This document shows positions 1 to 9,494 of a DNA stretch of 64,000 nucleotides, one piece after another. Position 1 is the first letter of the stretch, and each line of letters opens with the position of its first letter. The stretch spans positions 62,001 to 126,000 of the forward strand of contig CAVOUI010000007.1 of assembly GCA_963699525.1 (NCBI GenBank), given 5' to 3'. The stretch is from SG8-41 sp963699525 (GTDB lineage: Bacteria; Pseudomonadota; Gammaproteobacteria; Burkholderiales; SG8-41). The notes under the pieces were generated by a model that saw nothing but the letters and a program-made list of their open reading frames with translations, was not told where the DNA came from and did no database searches. The position numbers and the translations under genes were made by a program.

Positions 1-2829
1 GAAGCGCTTCAGGTACGCCAGGCTCGAGTAGCCGGTGCCGAAGTCGTCGATGGAAAGGCCAACCCCGAGATCGCCCACGAACCTGAGGATGCGCTCCGTT
101 TCCTCGAGATTGACCATAAGGGAGCTCTCGGTGATCTCGACCTCGACCAGCCGCGGGTCCACCCGGTGTTCCTCCAGGATTCGGCGGATCGTCTCGCCGA
201 GATCCCGCGAGGCAAACTGGCGCGGCGACAGATTGACCGCGACGGGCACCGTCGGGATCCCCGCGCGCAGCCACTTTCCGATCTGATCGCATACCGCGTG
301 CAACACCCACTCGCCAACCGGAACGATCAGGCCGGTCTCCTCCAGGACCGGCATGAACTCGCCCGGGGACACCAGGCCGCGGTCCGGGTGCTGCCAGCGC
401 AGCAGCGCTTCCACGCCGACGATATTGCCCCCCGCCACGCTCGCCTTGGGTTGGTAGTAGAGAACGAACTCGTTGCGCTCCAGCGCGCCGCGCAGGCTGT
501 TTTCCAGGCTGAGGAGTTCGAGCGCGCGGGCGTTCATTTCCGGCGTATAGAAGCGGCAGCTGTTGCGTCCCACCTCCTTCGCCCGGTACATCGCCGCGTC
601 CGCGTTCTTGATCAGGGTCTCCTGGTCGGTGCTGTCGTCGGGATAGAGCGTGATGCCGATGCTCGCGGTGGCGTAGAGCTCGACGCCCGCGAGCTTGAAC
701 GGCTCCTTGAAACTCGCCATGATCTTCTGCGCGACGAGGTTCGCGTCCTGCGCGCTCGAGAGGTTCAGCAGGACGATCGCGAATTCGTCGCCGCCGAGGC
801 GCCCCACGGTGTCGCCCGTGCGCACCGACCGGACCAGCCGCTCGGAAACCAGCTGCAGCAGCCTGTCTCCCACCGCGTGCCCGAGCGTGTCGTTGACGTT
901 TTTGAAGCGATCGAGGTCGAGGAACATCACGCCGGTCACCCATTGGTTGCGCTTGGCCTGCGCGAGCGCCTGCTTCAGGCGGTCGTAGAGCAGCACGCGG
1001 TTCGGCAGGCCGGTGAGGACGTCGTAGTGCGCGAGGTGCAGGAGGCGTTCCTCGGCGAGCTTGCGCTCGGTGACGTCGTTGATCAGCGTCAGCCACACCG
1101 GATGCCCGCCCTGGATGAATTGCCGCGCCGTGGCTTCGACGTCGATCACGCGCCCGTCCTTGGTGCGGTGCTTGCGCTGCAGGTGCAGGGTCTGCGCCCG
1201 CGAGCGGTCGCGCAGGCTCTCCTCGTAGCGCGTGTGCTGCTCGGCCGGCGCCCAGATGTCGCGCACGTTCATGCGCAGGAATTCCTCGCGCGTGTAGCCG
1301 TAATGATTGACTGCAGCCTCGTTCACCGCCAGGAACGCGAGCTTCTCGTCGTCCCACACCCACATCGGCAGCGGGCTCGCCTCGAACACGTCGCGGTAGC
1401 GCTCCTCGCTCCTGCGCAGCAGCTGCTCGGCCTCCCTGCGCTGGATGAACTGGCCGATCTGGCTGCCGATCGCCTGCGCACCGTGCAGCAGGATCTGGTC
1501 CGGCTTTCGCGGCTCCCGGCCGAAGAACTCCATCAGGCCGATGACATCCCCGCCCGCCATGATCGGAAACGCGAATGCGCTGTGCAGCCCGAATTTGCGC
1601 GAGCTCGGCCGGCGGCGAAACGTCTCGTGCGGCCCGATGTCGACGATCCACGTCGGTTCCTTGCGGTGCCAGGCACGGTGCAGCAGGACCATCGAGCCTT
1701 CCAGTCCCTGCCAGAGCCAGTTGTCGCGGTCGGCGGGGTCGAATTGCGGCTCGAAGTCGGCCCAGAAATCGGCGCGCTTAATGCCCTCCCGGGTGCACAC
1801 CCAGCGCGCGCCGTAGGCCCAGTTCATGGCCCGGCACATCGTGCTGAGGAGCCGGGGCATCGCCTCCTCCACCGTGGCCGATTCCGCCAGCACTTTGGTC
1901 ACCGCGTGCTCCATCTCGCGCCGTCGCGTCAAGAGCGTGCGCTCGGTGATGTCCCGGCTGATCCCCACGATCCCGCTCACATTGCCTTCGGCATCGCGCA
2001 TCGGCACCTTGGTCTTGGACGACCAGCGTTCCTCGCCGAGCGTGCCGTCGCGCGCCCGAACGACCACCCTCTGCTCGACGTCGAGCAACGGCGTCCCGGA
2101 ATCGACGATCGCCTGGTCCTCGGCGGCCAGGCTCTGCGCGAGCTCGTCCGAAAACAGCTCGAATACCGTCTTGCCCACCACCTCCTCGGCTGTGCGCCCG
2201 CGCGCCTTCAGCCATGCTTCGTTGCCGAGCTGGAATTTCCCCGCTGTGTCCTTAACGTAGATGTAATCGGGGAGCGTATCGATGATCGTGCGCAGCAATG
2301 CCCGTTCGCGCGCAACGACGTCCTCCGCCTGCTTGCGCTGGCTCACGTCCATGACAATGCGGATGAAGTAGAGCGGCTTGCCGGCTGCGTCCCGCGCGAG
2401 CGAGACCGTGCGGTGCACCCAGAGGGGCGAGCCGTCCTTGCGCCTGAACAGCCGTTCCGACGAATAGGTGTCGATTTCTCCGGCGAGCGCCCGCCGCCGA
2501 TTGCGGCGGCGGTTCCCGCTGTGCCCGTCCGGGTGGCGCAGGTCGGCCGTCGTCATGCCGAGCAGCTCGCTTTCCGTGTAGCCCAGCATCTCCGCGAGCT
2601 TGGCGTTTACGCGCAGGATTCGATCCCCATCGATGCTGGTGTGCATGATGCCGACGGGCGAGTGGTCGAACGCTGCGCGGTAGCGATCCTCGCTCTCGAG
2701 CAGCGCCTGCCACATGCGGCTGCGTTCGGCGATATCGTGCGTCAGCGGGAATGGCCGGGCCCGCCTTGACCTCTGGCGCGCCCGGCGCGGCTTGCGCGCC
2801 GTCTTCTCGCTCGTCCTCGGACCCGTCAC
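1..2829 (-). CDS. PAS/GAF-sensing diguanylate cyclase/phosphodiesterase (GGDEF-EAL), 3' end outside window
   Basis: Multidomain c-di-GMP signalling protein, 943 codons visible, C-terminus cut by the window edge. Domain order on the minus strand: PAS (about residues 40-165), second PAS (about 175-290), GAF-like region (about 290-440), third PAS with PAC (about 455-570), GGDEF (about 585-745) and EAL (from about 760). The GGDEF motif is intact (nt 786-800). The EAL signature EALLRW is at about residue 807, and DDFGTGYSSL lies next to the edge. Both catalytic motifs are present, so either activity is possible. No transmembrane segment was noticed, so the sensing is probably cytosolic. The GTG at 2829 was chosen for the GGGGAGG four bases upstream; an in-frame ATG at 2715 is the alternative. 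A long plus-strand ORF over the same DNA is a shadow. Confidence 0.9.
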   Translation of the reverse strand, partial: MTGPRTSEKTARKPRRARQRSRRARPFPLTHDIAERSRMWQALLESEDRYRAAFDHSPVGIMHTSIDGDRILRVNAKLAEMLGYTESELLGMTTADLRHPDGHSGNRRRNRRRALAGEIDTYSSERLFRRKDGSPLWVHRTVSLARDAAGKPLYFIRIVMDVSQRKQAEDVVARERALLRTIIDTLPDYIYVKDTAGKFQLGNEAWLKARGRTAEEVVGKTVFELFSDELAQSLAAEDQAIVDSGTPLLDVEQRVVVRARDGTLGEERWSSKTKVPMRDAEGNVSGIVGISRDITERTLLTRRREMEHAVTKVLAESATVEEAMPRLLSTMCRAMNWAYGARWVCTREGIKRADFWADFEPQFDPADRDNWLWQGLEGSMVLLHRAWHRKEPTWIVDIGPHETFRRRPSSRKFGLHSAFAFPIMAGGDVIGLMEFFGREPRKPDQILLHGAQAIGSQIGQFIQRREAEQLLRRSEERYRDVFEASPLPMWVWDDEKLAFLAVNEAAVNHYGYTREEFLRMNVRDIWAPAEQHTRYEESLRDRSRAQTLHLQRKHRTKDGRVIDVEATARQFIQGGHPVWLTLINDVTERKLAEERLLHLAHYDVLTGLPNRVLLYDRLKQALAQAKRNQWVTGVMFLDLDRFKNVNDTLGHAVGDRLLQLVSERLVRSVRTGDTVGRLGGDEFAIVLLNLSSAQDANLVAQKIMASFKEPFKLAGVELYATASIGITLYPDDSTDQETLIKNADAAMYRAKEVGRNSCRFYTPEMNARALELLSLENSLRGALERNEFVLYYQPKASVAGGNIVGVEALLRWQHPDRGLVSPGEFMPVLEETGLIVPVGEWVLHAVCDQIGKWLRAGIPTVPVAVNLSPRQFASRDLGETIRRILEEHRVDPRLVEVEITESSLMVNLEETERILRFVGDLGVGLSIDDFGTGYSSLAYLKRF

Positions 2830-3028
2830 ACCGCCTCCCCTGCGAGCGGTTCGGGGCACCCGAAGCTCGTGCAGGATAGATCAATCTGTTTGGCAGGATG
2901 TTACCGGGATCCGAGGAATTCTCCGGTGAAAAAATGCCGCAAAAACAATGAACTTGGTAGTTTTCCTCCCGCGACTTGTCAAGATAGGGCTTTCGGATTC
3001 TATTTAGCAATCAATCTGTTACATCTTG

Positions 3029-3049
3029 AGCCGGCCGCGGCCGCCGGCT
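3029..3049 (-). terminator. weak GC hairpin at the end of the HDAC-like gene
   Basis: Seven-base arms AGCCGGC and GCCGGCT flank a 7-nt loop and overlap the stop codon of the deacetylase-like gene. No T-run follows, so termination is uncertain. Confidence 0.25.
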
Positions 3050-3972
3050 AGAGGCCTGCCAGCACTCTGATATGCGCCGCCGCGCTCCGGCCCAGGGCAT
3101 TCAATGCGTAGCCCCCCTCGAGCACCGAGACGATACGGCCCTGCGCGAACCGGCCGGCGACCTCCAAGATTCGCTCCGTGACCCAGGCGTAGTCCGCCTC
3201 CACCAGGTTGAGCATGGCCATATCGTCTTCACGGTGCGCGTCGAACCCGGCGGAAATGAATAACATCTCCGGCTCGAACGCCAGGAGAGACGGCAGCCAG
3301 AAATTTTCAACCGCGTTGCGGAACTCAGCTCCGCCGCTTTCCGCCGCGAGCGGGATGTTCACCATGCGTTCGGATCGTCCCTCCACCCCGCTGTAGGGGT
3401 AAAACGGGTGCTGAAAGGTCGAGACCATCATGACGCGCGGTTCATCGCGGAAGATCTCCTCCGTGCCGTTGCCGTGGTGGACGTCGAAATCCACGATGGC
3501 GACCCGCTGCAGGCCGTGACGCTCGAGCGCATGCGCGGCGGCCACCGCGACGTTGTTGAAGAGGCAGAATCCCATGGCACGGGCGCGCTCGGCGTGATGC
3601 CCCGGCGGACGCACGCCGCAGAACGCCGCCTTCCGCCTCGCCGCGGATCACCTGATCCGTCGCGAGCACCGCCGCGCCCGCGGCGCGCAGCGCGGCCTTC
3701 AGGCTGTGCGGATTCATCGCCGTATCGGGATCGAGATGCACCAGACCCCGTTTAGGCACCGAGGTTTCGAGCGCAGTGATGTACGCAGGCGCGTGCACGC
3801 GCTCGAGCTCCTTGCGGCCTGCAAGCGGCGCCTCGACATGCGCCAGAAAACCGCTCAGGCCCGATGCGACGAGCTGATCCTCGATGGCGCCGAGCCGCGC
3901 GGGACACTCCGGGTGATCCGCGCCCATGTCGTGCAAGCGGCAGTCGGAATGGGTTATGTAGGCGACCGTCAT
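3048..3972 (-). CDS. histone deacetylase / AcuC-family deacetylase (one frameshift in this sequence)
   Basis: Zinc-dependent arginase-fold deacetylase of the HDAC/AcuC/acetylpolyamine amidohydrolase family. The N-terminal part (from ATG 3972) contains DHPECPARL. The C-terminal part has the catalytic RPPGHHAERA pair of histidines, the metal motif DFDVHHGNGT and a second Asp in GFDAHREDD. The two halves are in different frames. Removing one G near 3630 restores the reading GEAEAAFCGVRPPGHH, so this is one gene of about 307 residues, probably with a sequencing indel. It diverges from a Pat-like GNAT gene whose start lies 5 bp away, which suggests a paired acetylation/deacetylation role. The substrate cannot be told from sequence. 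Confidence 0.85.
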
Positions 3973-3977
3973 CGATT

Positions 3978-4526
3978 ATGGATTATGCTCCGATCGTGCA
4001 ACCCTACCCCGCCCACCTGGTCGAACGGGTGACGCTCGGTGACGGTACCGCCGTTACCATACGCCCGATCCGCCCCGAGGATGCGGCGATCGAGCAGGAG
4101 TTCGTGCGCAATCTTTCGGACGAGTCGCGCTACTTCCGGTTCAGGGACGCGGTGCGCGAGCTGTCACCCCGCATGCTCGCGCACCTCACGCGCGTGGACT
4201 ACGAACGCCACCTCGCGCTGATCGCGGTGACCGAGCAGAGCGGGCGGGAGATCCAGCTTGGCGTCGCACGCTACGTCGCCGATCCGGACCGCAAGCGCTG
4301 CGAGTTCGCGATTGCGGTGGCCGACGAATGGCAGCGGAAGGGGCTCGGCTCGCGCCTCATGGAGGCGCTGATCGCCGCCGCACGCGCCGCCGGCATGCGC
4401 GAAATGTATGGCGAAGTCCTCGCGGGCAACCCGAAAATGCTGGAGTTCGCCACGAGACTCGGCTTCCGAGCGCGCGTCGATGAGAGCGATCCCCGTGTCG
4501 TGCGGGTGGAAAAGACGCTCGGCTGA
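3978..4526 (+). CDS. GNAT family N-acetyltransferase, Pat-like
   Basis: GNAT fold protein of 182 residues. The N-terminus (YPAHLVERVTL..IRPIRPEDA) and the segment LSDESRYFRFRD resemble the stand-alone or C-terminal acetyltransferase domain of Pat/YfiQ protein lysine acetyltransferases. The acetyl-CoA binding loop is around WQRKGLGSRLMEAL (about residues 116-129). The start was taken at ATG 3978 because the longer reading runs into the divergent deacetylase gene. The head-to-head arrangement with an HDAC-family gene recalls Bacillus acuA/acuC, where the pair controls acetyl-CoA synthetase; that role here is inference. Confidence 0.85.
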   Translation: MDYAPIVQPYPAHLVERVTLGDGTAVTIRPIRPEDAAIEQEFVRNLSDESRYFRFRDAVRELSPRMLAHLTRVDYERHLALIAVTEQSGREIQLGVARYVADPDRKRCEFAIAVADEWQRKGLGSRLMEALIAAARAAGMREMYGEVLAGNPKMLEFATRLGFRARVDESDPRVVRVEKTLG

Positions 4527-4655
4527 TCCCGTCTTCGAGCGATGCGCCGGACCACGAAACCCGCGTGAGAAACCGCACATTCCCGCTCCCGGACCACGAC
4601 GCAGTGCGCTTCCGTTACTGGCGAGTGGTCATTGAGTTGTGGCACACTCGACGCG

Positions 4656-5600
4656 ATGAATGATCTAGCTCACCACGCCCTGGCGTCGCGGCAACTGGAC
4701 CGGGTCGTCGCCCAGGTCGGAGGCATCATCCTCGGCAAGGAGCACCAGATCCGGCTCGCAATCACCTGCCTTCTCGCGCGCGGCCACCTGCTGATCGAGG
4801 ACATCCCCGGGGTGGGCAAGACCATGATGGCGCACGCGCTCGCGACCTCGCTCGGGATGGGATTTCAGCGCATCCAGTTCACGAGCGACCTGCTGCCGGC
4901 CGACATCATCGGCGTTTCCGTCTACAACCGGGATACCGGCGGCTTCCAGTTCCATTCGGGACCGATCTTCAGCCAGGTCGTGCTGGCCGACGAAGTCAAT
5001 CGCGCGACACCCAAGGCGCAAAGCGCGCTCCTCGAGGCGATGGAAGAGCACCAGGTGACCACGGAGGGCGAGACGCGGCGCCTGCCCGAGCCGTTCTTCG
5101 TGATCGCAACCCAGAACCCCTCCTACCAGATCGGCACGTTCCCGCTGCCGGAATCGCAGCTCGACCGCTTCCTGATGCGCATCCAGTTGGGCTACCCCGA
5201 CAGCGAGGCCGAGCGCGCGCTGCTGCAGGGCGAGAACCGCCGCGACCTGCTCGCGACGCTGAAGCCGGCCATGACGCCGCAGGAGCTGGCGGACCTCCAG
5301 CACCGCGCACAGCAGGTTCACACCGCGCCGGCGCTGTTCGACTACGTCCAGGCGCTCACCGACCACACCCGCCGTGTGGCGGACTATGTCAACGGCCTGT
5401 CTCCGCGAGCTGCTCTCGCGCTCCTGCATGCCGCGCGCGCCTGGGCGCTGATGGCGGGCCGCGGGCACGTGCTGCCAGAGGACGTGCAGGCAGTCCTCCC
5501 CGCCGTGGTTGGCCACCGGCTGGTTCCCGCCGGCGAGGTGGCCCATGCCAATGGCGCCGACGTCGCCGAGCACCTGATCAAGCAGGTCGCCATTCCGTAA
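4656..5600 (+). CDS. MoxR family AAA+ ATPase
   Basis: Protein of 314 residues with Walker A GVGKT (about residues 52-56), Walker B LADEVNR and the sensor segment ATQNP, typical of MoxR/RavA-like ATPases. It heads a tight cluster with a DUF58 protein 4 nt downstream and a TgpA-type transglutaminase. This arrangement is widespread in proteobacteria and is thought to act in assembly or maturation of envelope proteins. ATG 4656 was chosen over an upstream ATG at 4632 because family members begin close to this point. Confidence 0.92.
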   Translation: MNDLAHHALASRQLDRVVAQVGGIILGKEHQIRLAITCLLARGHLLIEDIPGVGKTMMAHALATSLGMGFQRIQFTSDLLPADIIGVSVYNRDTGGFQFHSGPIFSQVVLADEVNRATPKAQSALLEAMEEHQVTTEGETRRLPEPFFVIATQNPSYQIGTFPLPESQLDRFLMRIQLGYPDSEAERALLQGENRRDLLATLKPAMTPQELADLQHRAQQVHTAPALFDYVQALTDHTRRVADYVNGLSPRAALALLHAARAWALMAGRGHVLPEDVQAVLPAVVGHRLVPAGEVAHANGADVAEHLIKQVAIP

Positions 5601-5604
5601 TTAG

Positions 5605-6564
5605 ATGTACGCGGCGCTCAGGAACCGCTTCTACACCTGGCTATTCCGTTGGCGCGGGCCCGAAACCGGGGCAATCGTACTGGTCCAGCGCCGGGTGTTC
5701 ATCCTGCCGACGCGCCACGGACTGCTGTTCGCCATGGTGCTGCTGGTGATGCTGGCCGGCTCGATCAACTATTCGCTGGGGCTCGGCTTCGTGCTCACCT
5801 TCCTCCTCGCCGCCCTCGGGGTAAACGCCATGATTCACACGTTCCGCAACCTCGCGAACCTGCGGATCACCGGCGGCCGGGCGCGGCCGGTGTTCGCCGG
5901 GGACACCGCGCACTTCACGCTTCATCTCGAGAACCCGGGCGATACGGACCGCTACGCCATCGGCGTCACGCACGACCGCACGGTGGCGTCTTTCGTGGAC
6001 GTGATGGCGCGCTCCACGACGCCCGCGACCGCCGGAGTGCTCGCTCCGAAGCGCGGCGTCCTGCGGCCGGGGCGGCTGATTCTCTTCACCCGCTTTCCGC
6101 TCGGCCTCTACTACGCCTGGGCCTACGTGGACCTCGACCTGCGCTGCATCGTCTACCCCCGTCCGTCTCCCTCCGGCATGCCGATGCCGCCCGCGGCCTC
6201 GAGCACGGGGGCGGGCTCCGAGCGCGGCCAGGGCCAGGAAGATTTCTCGGGGATGCGCCAGTACCACCGCGGCGATTCGCCGCGCCATATCGCGTGGAAG
6301 GCAGCCGCGCGCGACCAGGGCCTGCTCACCAAGCAGTTCACCGGCCGCGCCGAGACCGAGCTGTGGCTCGACTGGGCGCAGCTGCCGCCGCAGATGGGGA
6401 CGGAGGAGCGCCTGTCGCACCTTGCGCGATGGGTCCTCGACGCGCATGCCGCAGGCCTCGTCTACGGATTGCGCGTTCCGGGCACTTCGGTCGCGCTGGC
6501 GGCCGGAGAAGCGCAGCGGGAGCGCTGCCTGGAAGTGCTGGCCCTCCACGACATCGGCCAGTGA
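5605..6564 (+). CDS. DUF58 domain-containing protein
   Basis: Protein of 319 residues. Two hydrophobic segments lie near the N-terminus (about residues 30-75), followed by a beta-rich region and the conserved DUF58 motif EDFSGMRQYHRGDSPRHIAW (about residues 212-231). The start follows the moxR stop by 4 nt, so the two are probably translated together. DUF58 proteins carry a von Willebrand A-like fold and usually accompany MoxR ATPases; the biochemical function is unknown. Confidence 0.9.
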   Translation: MYAALRNRFYTWLFRWRGPETGAIVLVQRRVFILPTRHGLLFAMVLLVMLAGSINYSLGLGFVLTFLLAALGVNAMIHTFRNLANLRITGGRARPVFAGDTAHFTLHLENPGDTDRYAIGVTHDRTVASFVDVMARSTTPATAGVLAPKRGVLRPGRLILFTRFPLGLYYAWAYVDLDLRCIVYPRPSPSGMPMPPAASSTGAGSERGQGQEDFSGMRQYHRGDSPRHIAWKAAARDQGLLTKQFTGRAETELWLDWAQLPPQMGTEERLSHLARWVLDAHAAGLVYGLRVPGTSVALAAGEAQRERCLEVLALHDIGQ

Positions 6565-6597
6565 CGGGTAACGCGTAATGAGTCGCTCGTTTCCCGG

Positions 6598-8550
6598 ATG
6601 ACCGACCCGAAGCAGCCCCTGCCCTGGCGCCACGTGCGCTGGCTGCTCGCGTCACTCGCGCTGGTGGCGGCACCGCACACCCTCCACATGCCGGGATGGA
6701 CCGTCGCGCTGATCGTGACGCTTATCGCCTGGCGTGCCTATGTTGGCTACGCCCGGCTGAAGCTGCCCAATCGCTGGCTGCTGCTGCTGGTCGCGGTCGC
6801 CGCCACCATCGGCGTCTTCCTGAGCTACCGGACCCTATTCGGGCGGGACGCGGGCGTGACGCTGCTCGTTGTCATGCTCGGGCTGAAGCTGCTGGAGACC
6901 CGCACGCTGCGCGACGCGATGCTGCTCAGTTTCCTGGGCTATTTTCTGGTGATCACCAATTTTCTCTATTCGCAGACGATCGGCACCGGGCTCTACATGC
7001 TGGCGTGCACCGTGATCATCACTGCGACCATGGTGAGCCTCAACTTTGCCGAAGCCGAGCCGCCATTCCGCGTCCAGTTGCGCACCGCCGCGATGCTGCT
7101 CGCGCAATCGGTGCCGCTGATGCTGGTGCTGTTCCTGCTGTTCCCCCGCGTTCAGGGGCCGCTGTGGGGCCTGCCGCGCGACGCGTTCGCAGGCGCCAGC
7201 GGCCTGTCCGACACCATGACCCCAGGCAGTCTCTCGAGCCTCGCCCTGTCGGACGCGGTCGCGTTCCGCGTGCGCTTCGAGTCCCAGATACCCCGGGCCA
7301 AGGATCTCTACTGGCGCGGCCCCCTCATGTGGGACTTCGACGGCCGTACCTGGTCAGTGCAGTTCTTCGTCTACAACGCGCCCCGCATCGAGGCCGAAGG
7401 CGATCCGGTGTCCTACGAGGTCACCCTCGAGCCACACAACCGGCGCTGGTTGTTCGCGCTGGACCTGCCCGCCGTGATCCCGCCGCGCTCCATTGCCGGC
7501 ACCGATTACCAGCTCTACTCCGTCCAGCCCGTGAACAACCGACTGCGCTACGACATGACGTCGCTCCTCAACGCCCGCTTCGGCGAGGTCGAGAACCGCT
7601 ACTCGCTGCATCGCGCGCTGCAGGTTCCAGCCCGCTACAACCCCCGCGCGCAGGAGCTGGGCCGCGCGCTGCGCCAGAAGCACGCCGACGACGAGGACAT
7701 CATCGCGGAGATGCTCGGCCTGTTCCGCCGGAACTTCGTCTACACGCTCGAGCCCCCGCTCCTGGGCGAGCATCCGGTCGATGAATTCCTGTTCTCGACC
7801 CGCAGCGGCTTCTGCGAGCACTACGCCTCCGCGTTCGCGGTGGTCATGCGGGCGGCGGGCATACCCACCCGCATCGTGACCGGCTACCAGGGCGGCGAGG
7901 TCAACGCCCTCGGCAACTACCTCATCGTGCGCCAGGCGGATGCCCACGCCTGGACCGAGGTTTGGCTCAAGGGGCGGGGATGGGTGCGGGTCGACCCCAC
8001 CTTCGCGGTCGCGCCGGTGCGCGTGGACACCGGCATCTTCGCGGCCGTGCCGCGCACGGACCCCCTGCCGCTGATGGTGCGCACGCAGTTCGAATTTCTG
8101 CGCCAGGTGCGGCTCACCTGGGATTACATGGCGAACGCCTGGAACCAGTGGGTGCTGGGCTACACGCCGGAGCGCCAGCGCTGGCTGCTCGCGAACGCGG
8201 GAGTGGACGACGCGACATGGCAGAAACTGACCGCGATCCTCTTCGTGCTGGCCGGCGGCATTGTCGCCATGCTCACCGCGCTTGCGCTGCGCCGGCTGAA
8301 ATCGCGCGTGCGCGATCCGGTGCGGATCGCGTACCTGAGGTTCTGCGATGCGCTGCGCCGCAGGGGCCTGCCGCGCGGCGCGGCCGAAGGCCCGGTCGAT
8401 TACGCGCGCCGCCTCGAGCGGGCACGGCCCGATCTCGCGCCCGCGGTCGAGACCATCACGCGGCTCTACGTCGCGCTTCGTTACGGAGCCGAATCGAGCG
8501 CGGGGGCGGTGATCGAGCTGCAGCGCCGCGTCAGGCAGTTCTCCGCCTGA
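6598..8550 (+). CDS. TgpA-type transglutaminase-like membrane protein (DUF3488-transglutaminase)
   Basis: Protein of 650 residues. An N-terminal block of several transmembrane helices (DUF3488, about residues 10-190) is followed by a periplasmic transglutaminase core and one more helix near residue 545. The triad is visible: Cys in SGFCEHYAS, His in DAHAWTEVW and Asp in RVDPT. It belongs to the family of Pseudomonas TgpA, an inner-membrane protein with periplasmic transglutaminase activity. It is the third gene of the moxR-DUF58 cluster and ends 8 bp from the convergent nlpD-like gene. Confidence 0.9.
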   Translation: MTDPKQPLPWRHVRWLLASLALVAAPHTLHMPGWTVALIVTLIAWRAYVGYARLKLPNRWLLLLVAVAATIGVFLSYRTLFGRDAGVTLLVVMLGLKLLETRTLRDAMLLSFLGYFLVITNFLYSQTIGTGLYMLACTVIITATMVSLNFAEAEPPFRVQLRTAAMLLAQSVPLMLVLFLLFPRVQGPLWGLPRDAFAGASGLSDTMTPGSLSSLALSDAVAFRVRFESQIPRAKDLYWRGPLMWDFDGRTWSVQFFVYNAPRIEAEGDPVSYEVTLEPHNRRWLFALDLPAVIPPRSIAGTDYQLYSVQPVNNRLRYDMTSLLNARFGEVENRYSLHRALQVPARYNPRAQELGRALRQKHADDEDIIAEMLGLFRRNFVYTLEPPLLGEHPVDEFLFSTRSGFCEHYASAFAVVMRAAGIPTRIVTGYQGGEVNALGNYLIVRQADAHAWTEVWLKGRGWVRVDPTFAVAPVRVDTGIFAAVPRTDPLPLMVRTQFEFLRQVRLTWDYMANAWNQWVLGYTPERQRWLLANAGVDDATWQKLTAILFVLAGGIVAMLTALALRRLKSRVRDPVRIAYLRFCDALRRRGLPRGAAEGPVDYARRLERARPDLAPAVETITRLYVALRYGAESSAGAVIELQRRVRQFSA

Positions 8551-8557
8551 ACGCTGC

Positions 8558-9490
8558 TCACGCGGGAGGCAGGAGCTTCAGCGGATCCACCGGCTTGCCG
8601 AGGCGGCGGATCTCGAAGTGCAGGCGCACCTGATCGGTGTCGGTCGACCCCATCTCCGCGATCTTCTGGCCCTTCGCCACGTTCTGCCCTTCCTTGACCA
8701 GCAACTCGCTGTTGTGCGCGTACACGCTGAGGAACGTGTTGTTGTGCTTGATCACGATGAGCTTGCCGAATCCGCGGATGCCGGTGCCGCTGAAGATCAC
8801 CCGGCCGGGGGCGCTGGCGACCACCGGCTGCCCCAGCTTGCCCGCGATGCTGATGCCCCTCTGGCTCGCGTTTTCGCTGAACGTTCCGATCACCTTGCCG
8901 CTCGCCGGCCAGCCCCATGAGATGCCGTCCTCGCCGCCGGCCACGGGCGGCACTCGCGTCTCGTCACTGGACGAGATCTCGGGCTTGAGACTCGCCATCT
9001 GGGCGTAGGTCTGATCGGAATACGGCGCCCGTACCGCCCTCGGTTCGGACTTGACGATGCCATCGCCGCCGGCAATGGGGGATCCTTCCAGCGGCCGCGC
9101 CTGCACCCCGGGAGCGGCCTGCAGGGGAGCGGCTGATGGCGCGACGCCCTCCGGCGGGCTCAAACGCAACTGTTGGCCGATGCCGATGACGCTGGCCTCG
9201 GTGACGCCGTTCCATTGCGCGAGCTCGCGGTAGTCGAGCCCATAGTCGAGCGCGATGCTGTAGAGCGTGTCGCCCTTCCTGACGGTGTGGAACGGCGGCC
9301 GCGCATCCCCTGTCCGGGGCGCGGACTTTGCGGCGGCCTCGGGCTTTGCCGCCGCCGTGGGCTTCGCCGCAGGGGCCTTGGCTTCGCGACCGCGATCAAC
9401 GACCGGGGCGCCGGTCCTGACGGAGCAACCCGCCGCCATCGTCATGACGATCGCGCACGACAGGGCGAGTCTGGAGATTGGGGATATCAC
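8558..9490 (-). CDS. nlpD: NlpD-like lipoprotein: LysM plus LytM (M23) domain
   Basis: Predicted outer-membrane lipoprotein of 310 residues. A short basic N-terminus, a hydrophobic stretch and lipobox MAAGC (Cys at about residue 22) lead into an Ala-rich linker, a LysM domain (TVRKGDTLYSIALDYGLDY) and a C-terminal LytM/M23 domain. The usual zinc-ligand region HxGxD reads RGISIAG, so the domain is probably catalytically dead, as in E. coli NlpD, which activates the amidase AmiC. The GTG at 9490 gives a good signal peptide and lies 4 nt after the pcm stop; a longer ATG-started reading overlaps pcm and lacks a signal. The order surE-pcm-nlpD is conserved in proteobacteria. Confidence 0.88.
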   Translation of the reverse strand: MISPISRLALSCAIVMTMAAGCSVRTGAPVVDRGREAKAPAAKPTAAAKPEAAAKSAPRTGDARPPFHTVRKGDTLYSIALDYGLDYRELAQWNGVTEASVIGIGQQLRLSPPEGVAPSAAPLQAAPGVQARPLEGSPIAGGDGIVKSEPRAVRAPYSDQTYAQMASLKPEISSSDETRVPPVAGGEDGISWGWPASGKVIGTFSENASQRGISIAGKLGQPVVASAPGRVIFSGTGIRGFGKLIVIKHNNTFLSVYAHNSELLVKEGQNVAKGQKIAEMGSTDTDQVRLHFEIRRLGKPVDPLKLLPPA

Positions 9491-9494
9491 GCTG

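Noticed and set aside
166..2769. 867-codon plus-strand ORF
   Set aside because: It is antisense to the PAS/GGDEF/EAL gene, whose motifs are clear. The plus reading is Arg/Val/Ala/Leu-rich low-complexity, as expected from high-GC shadow frames.
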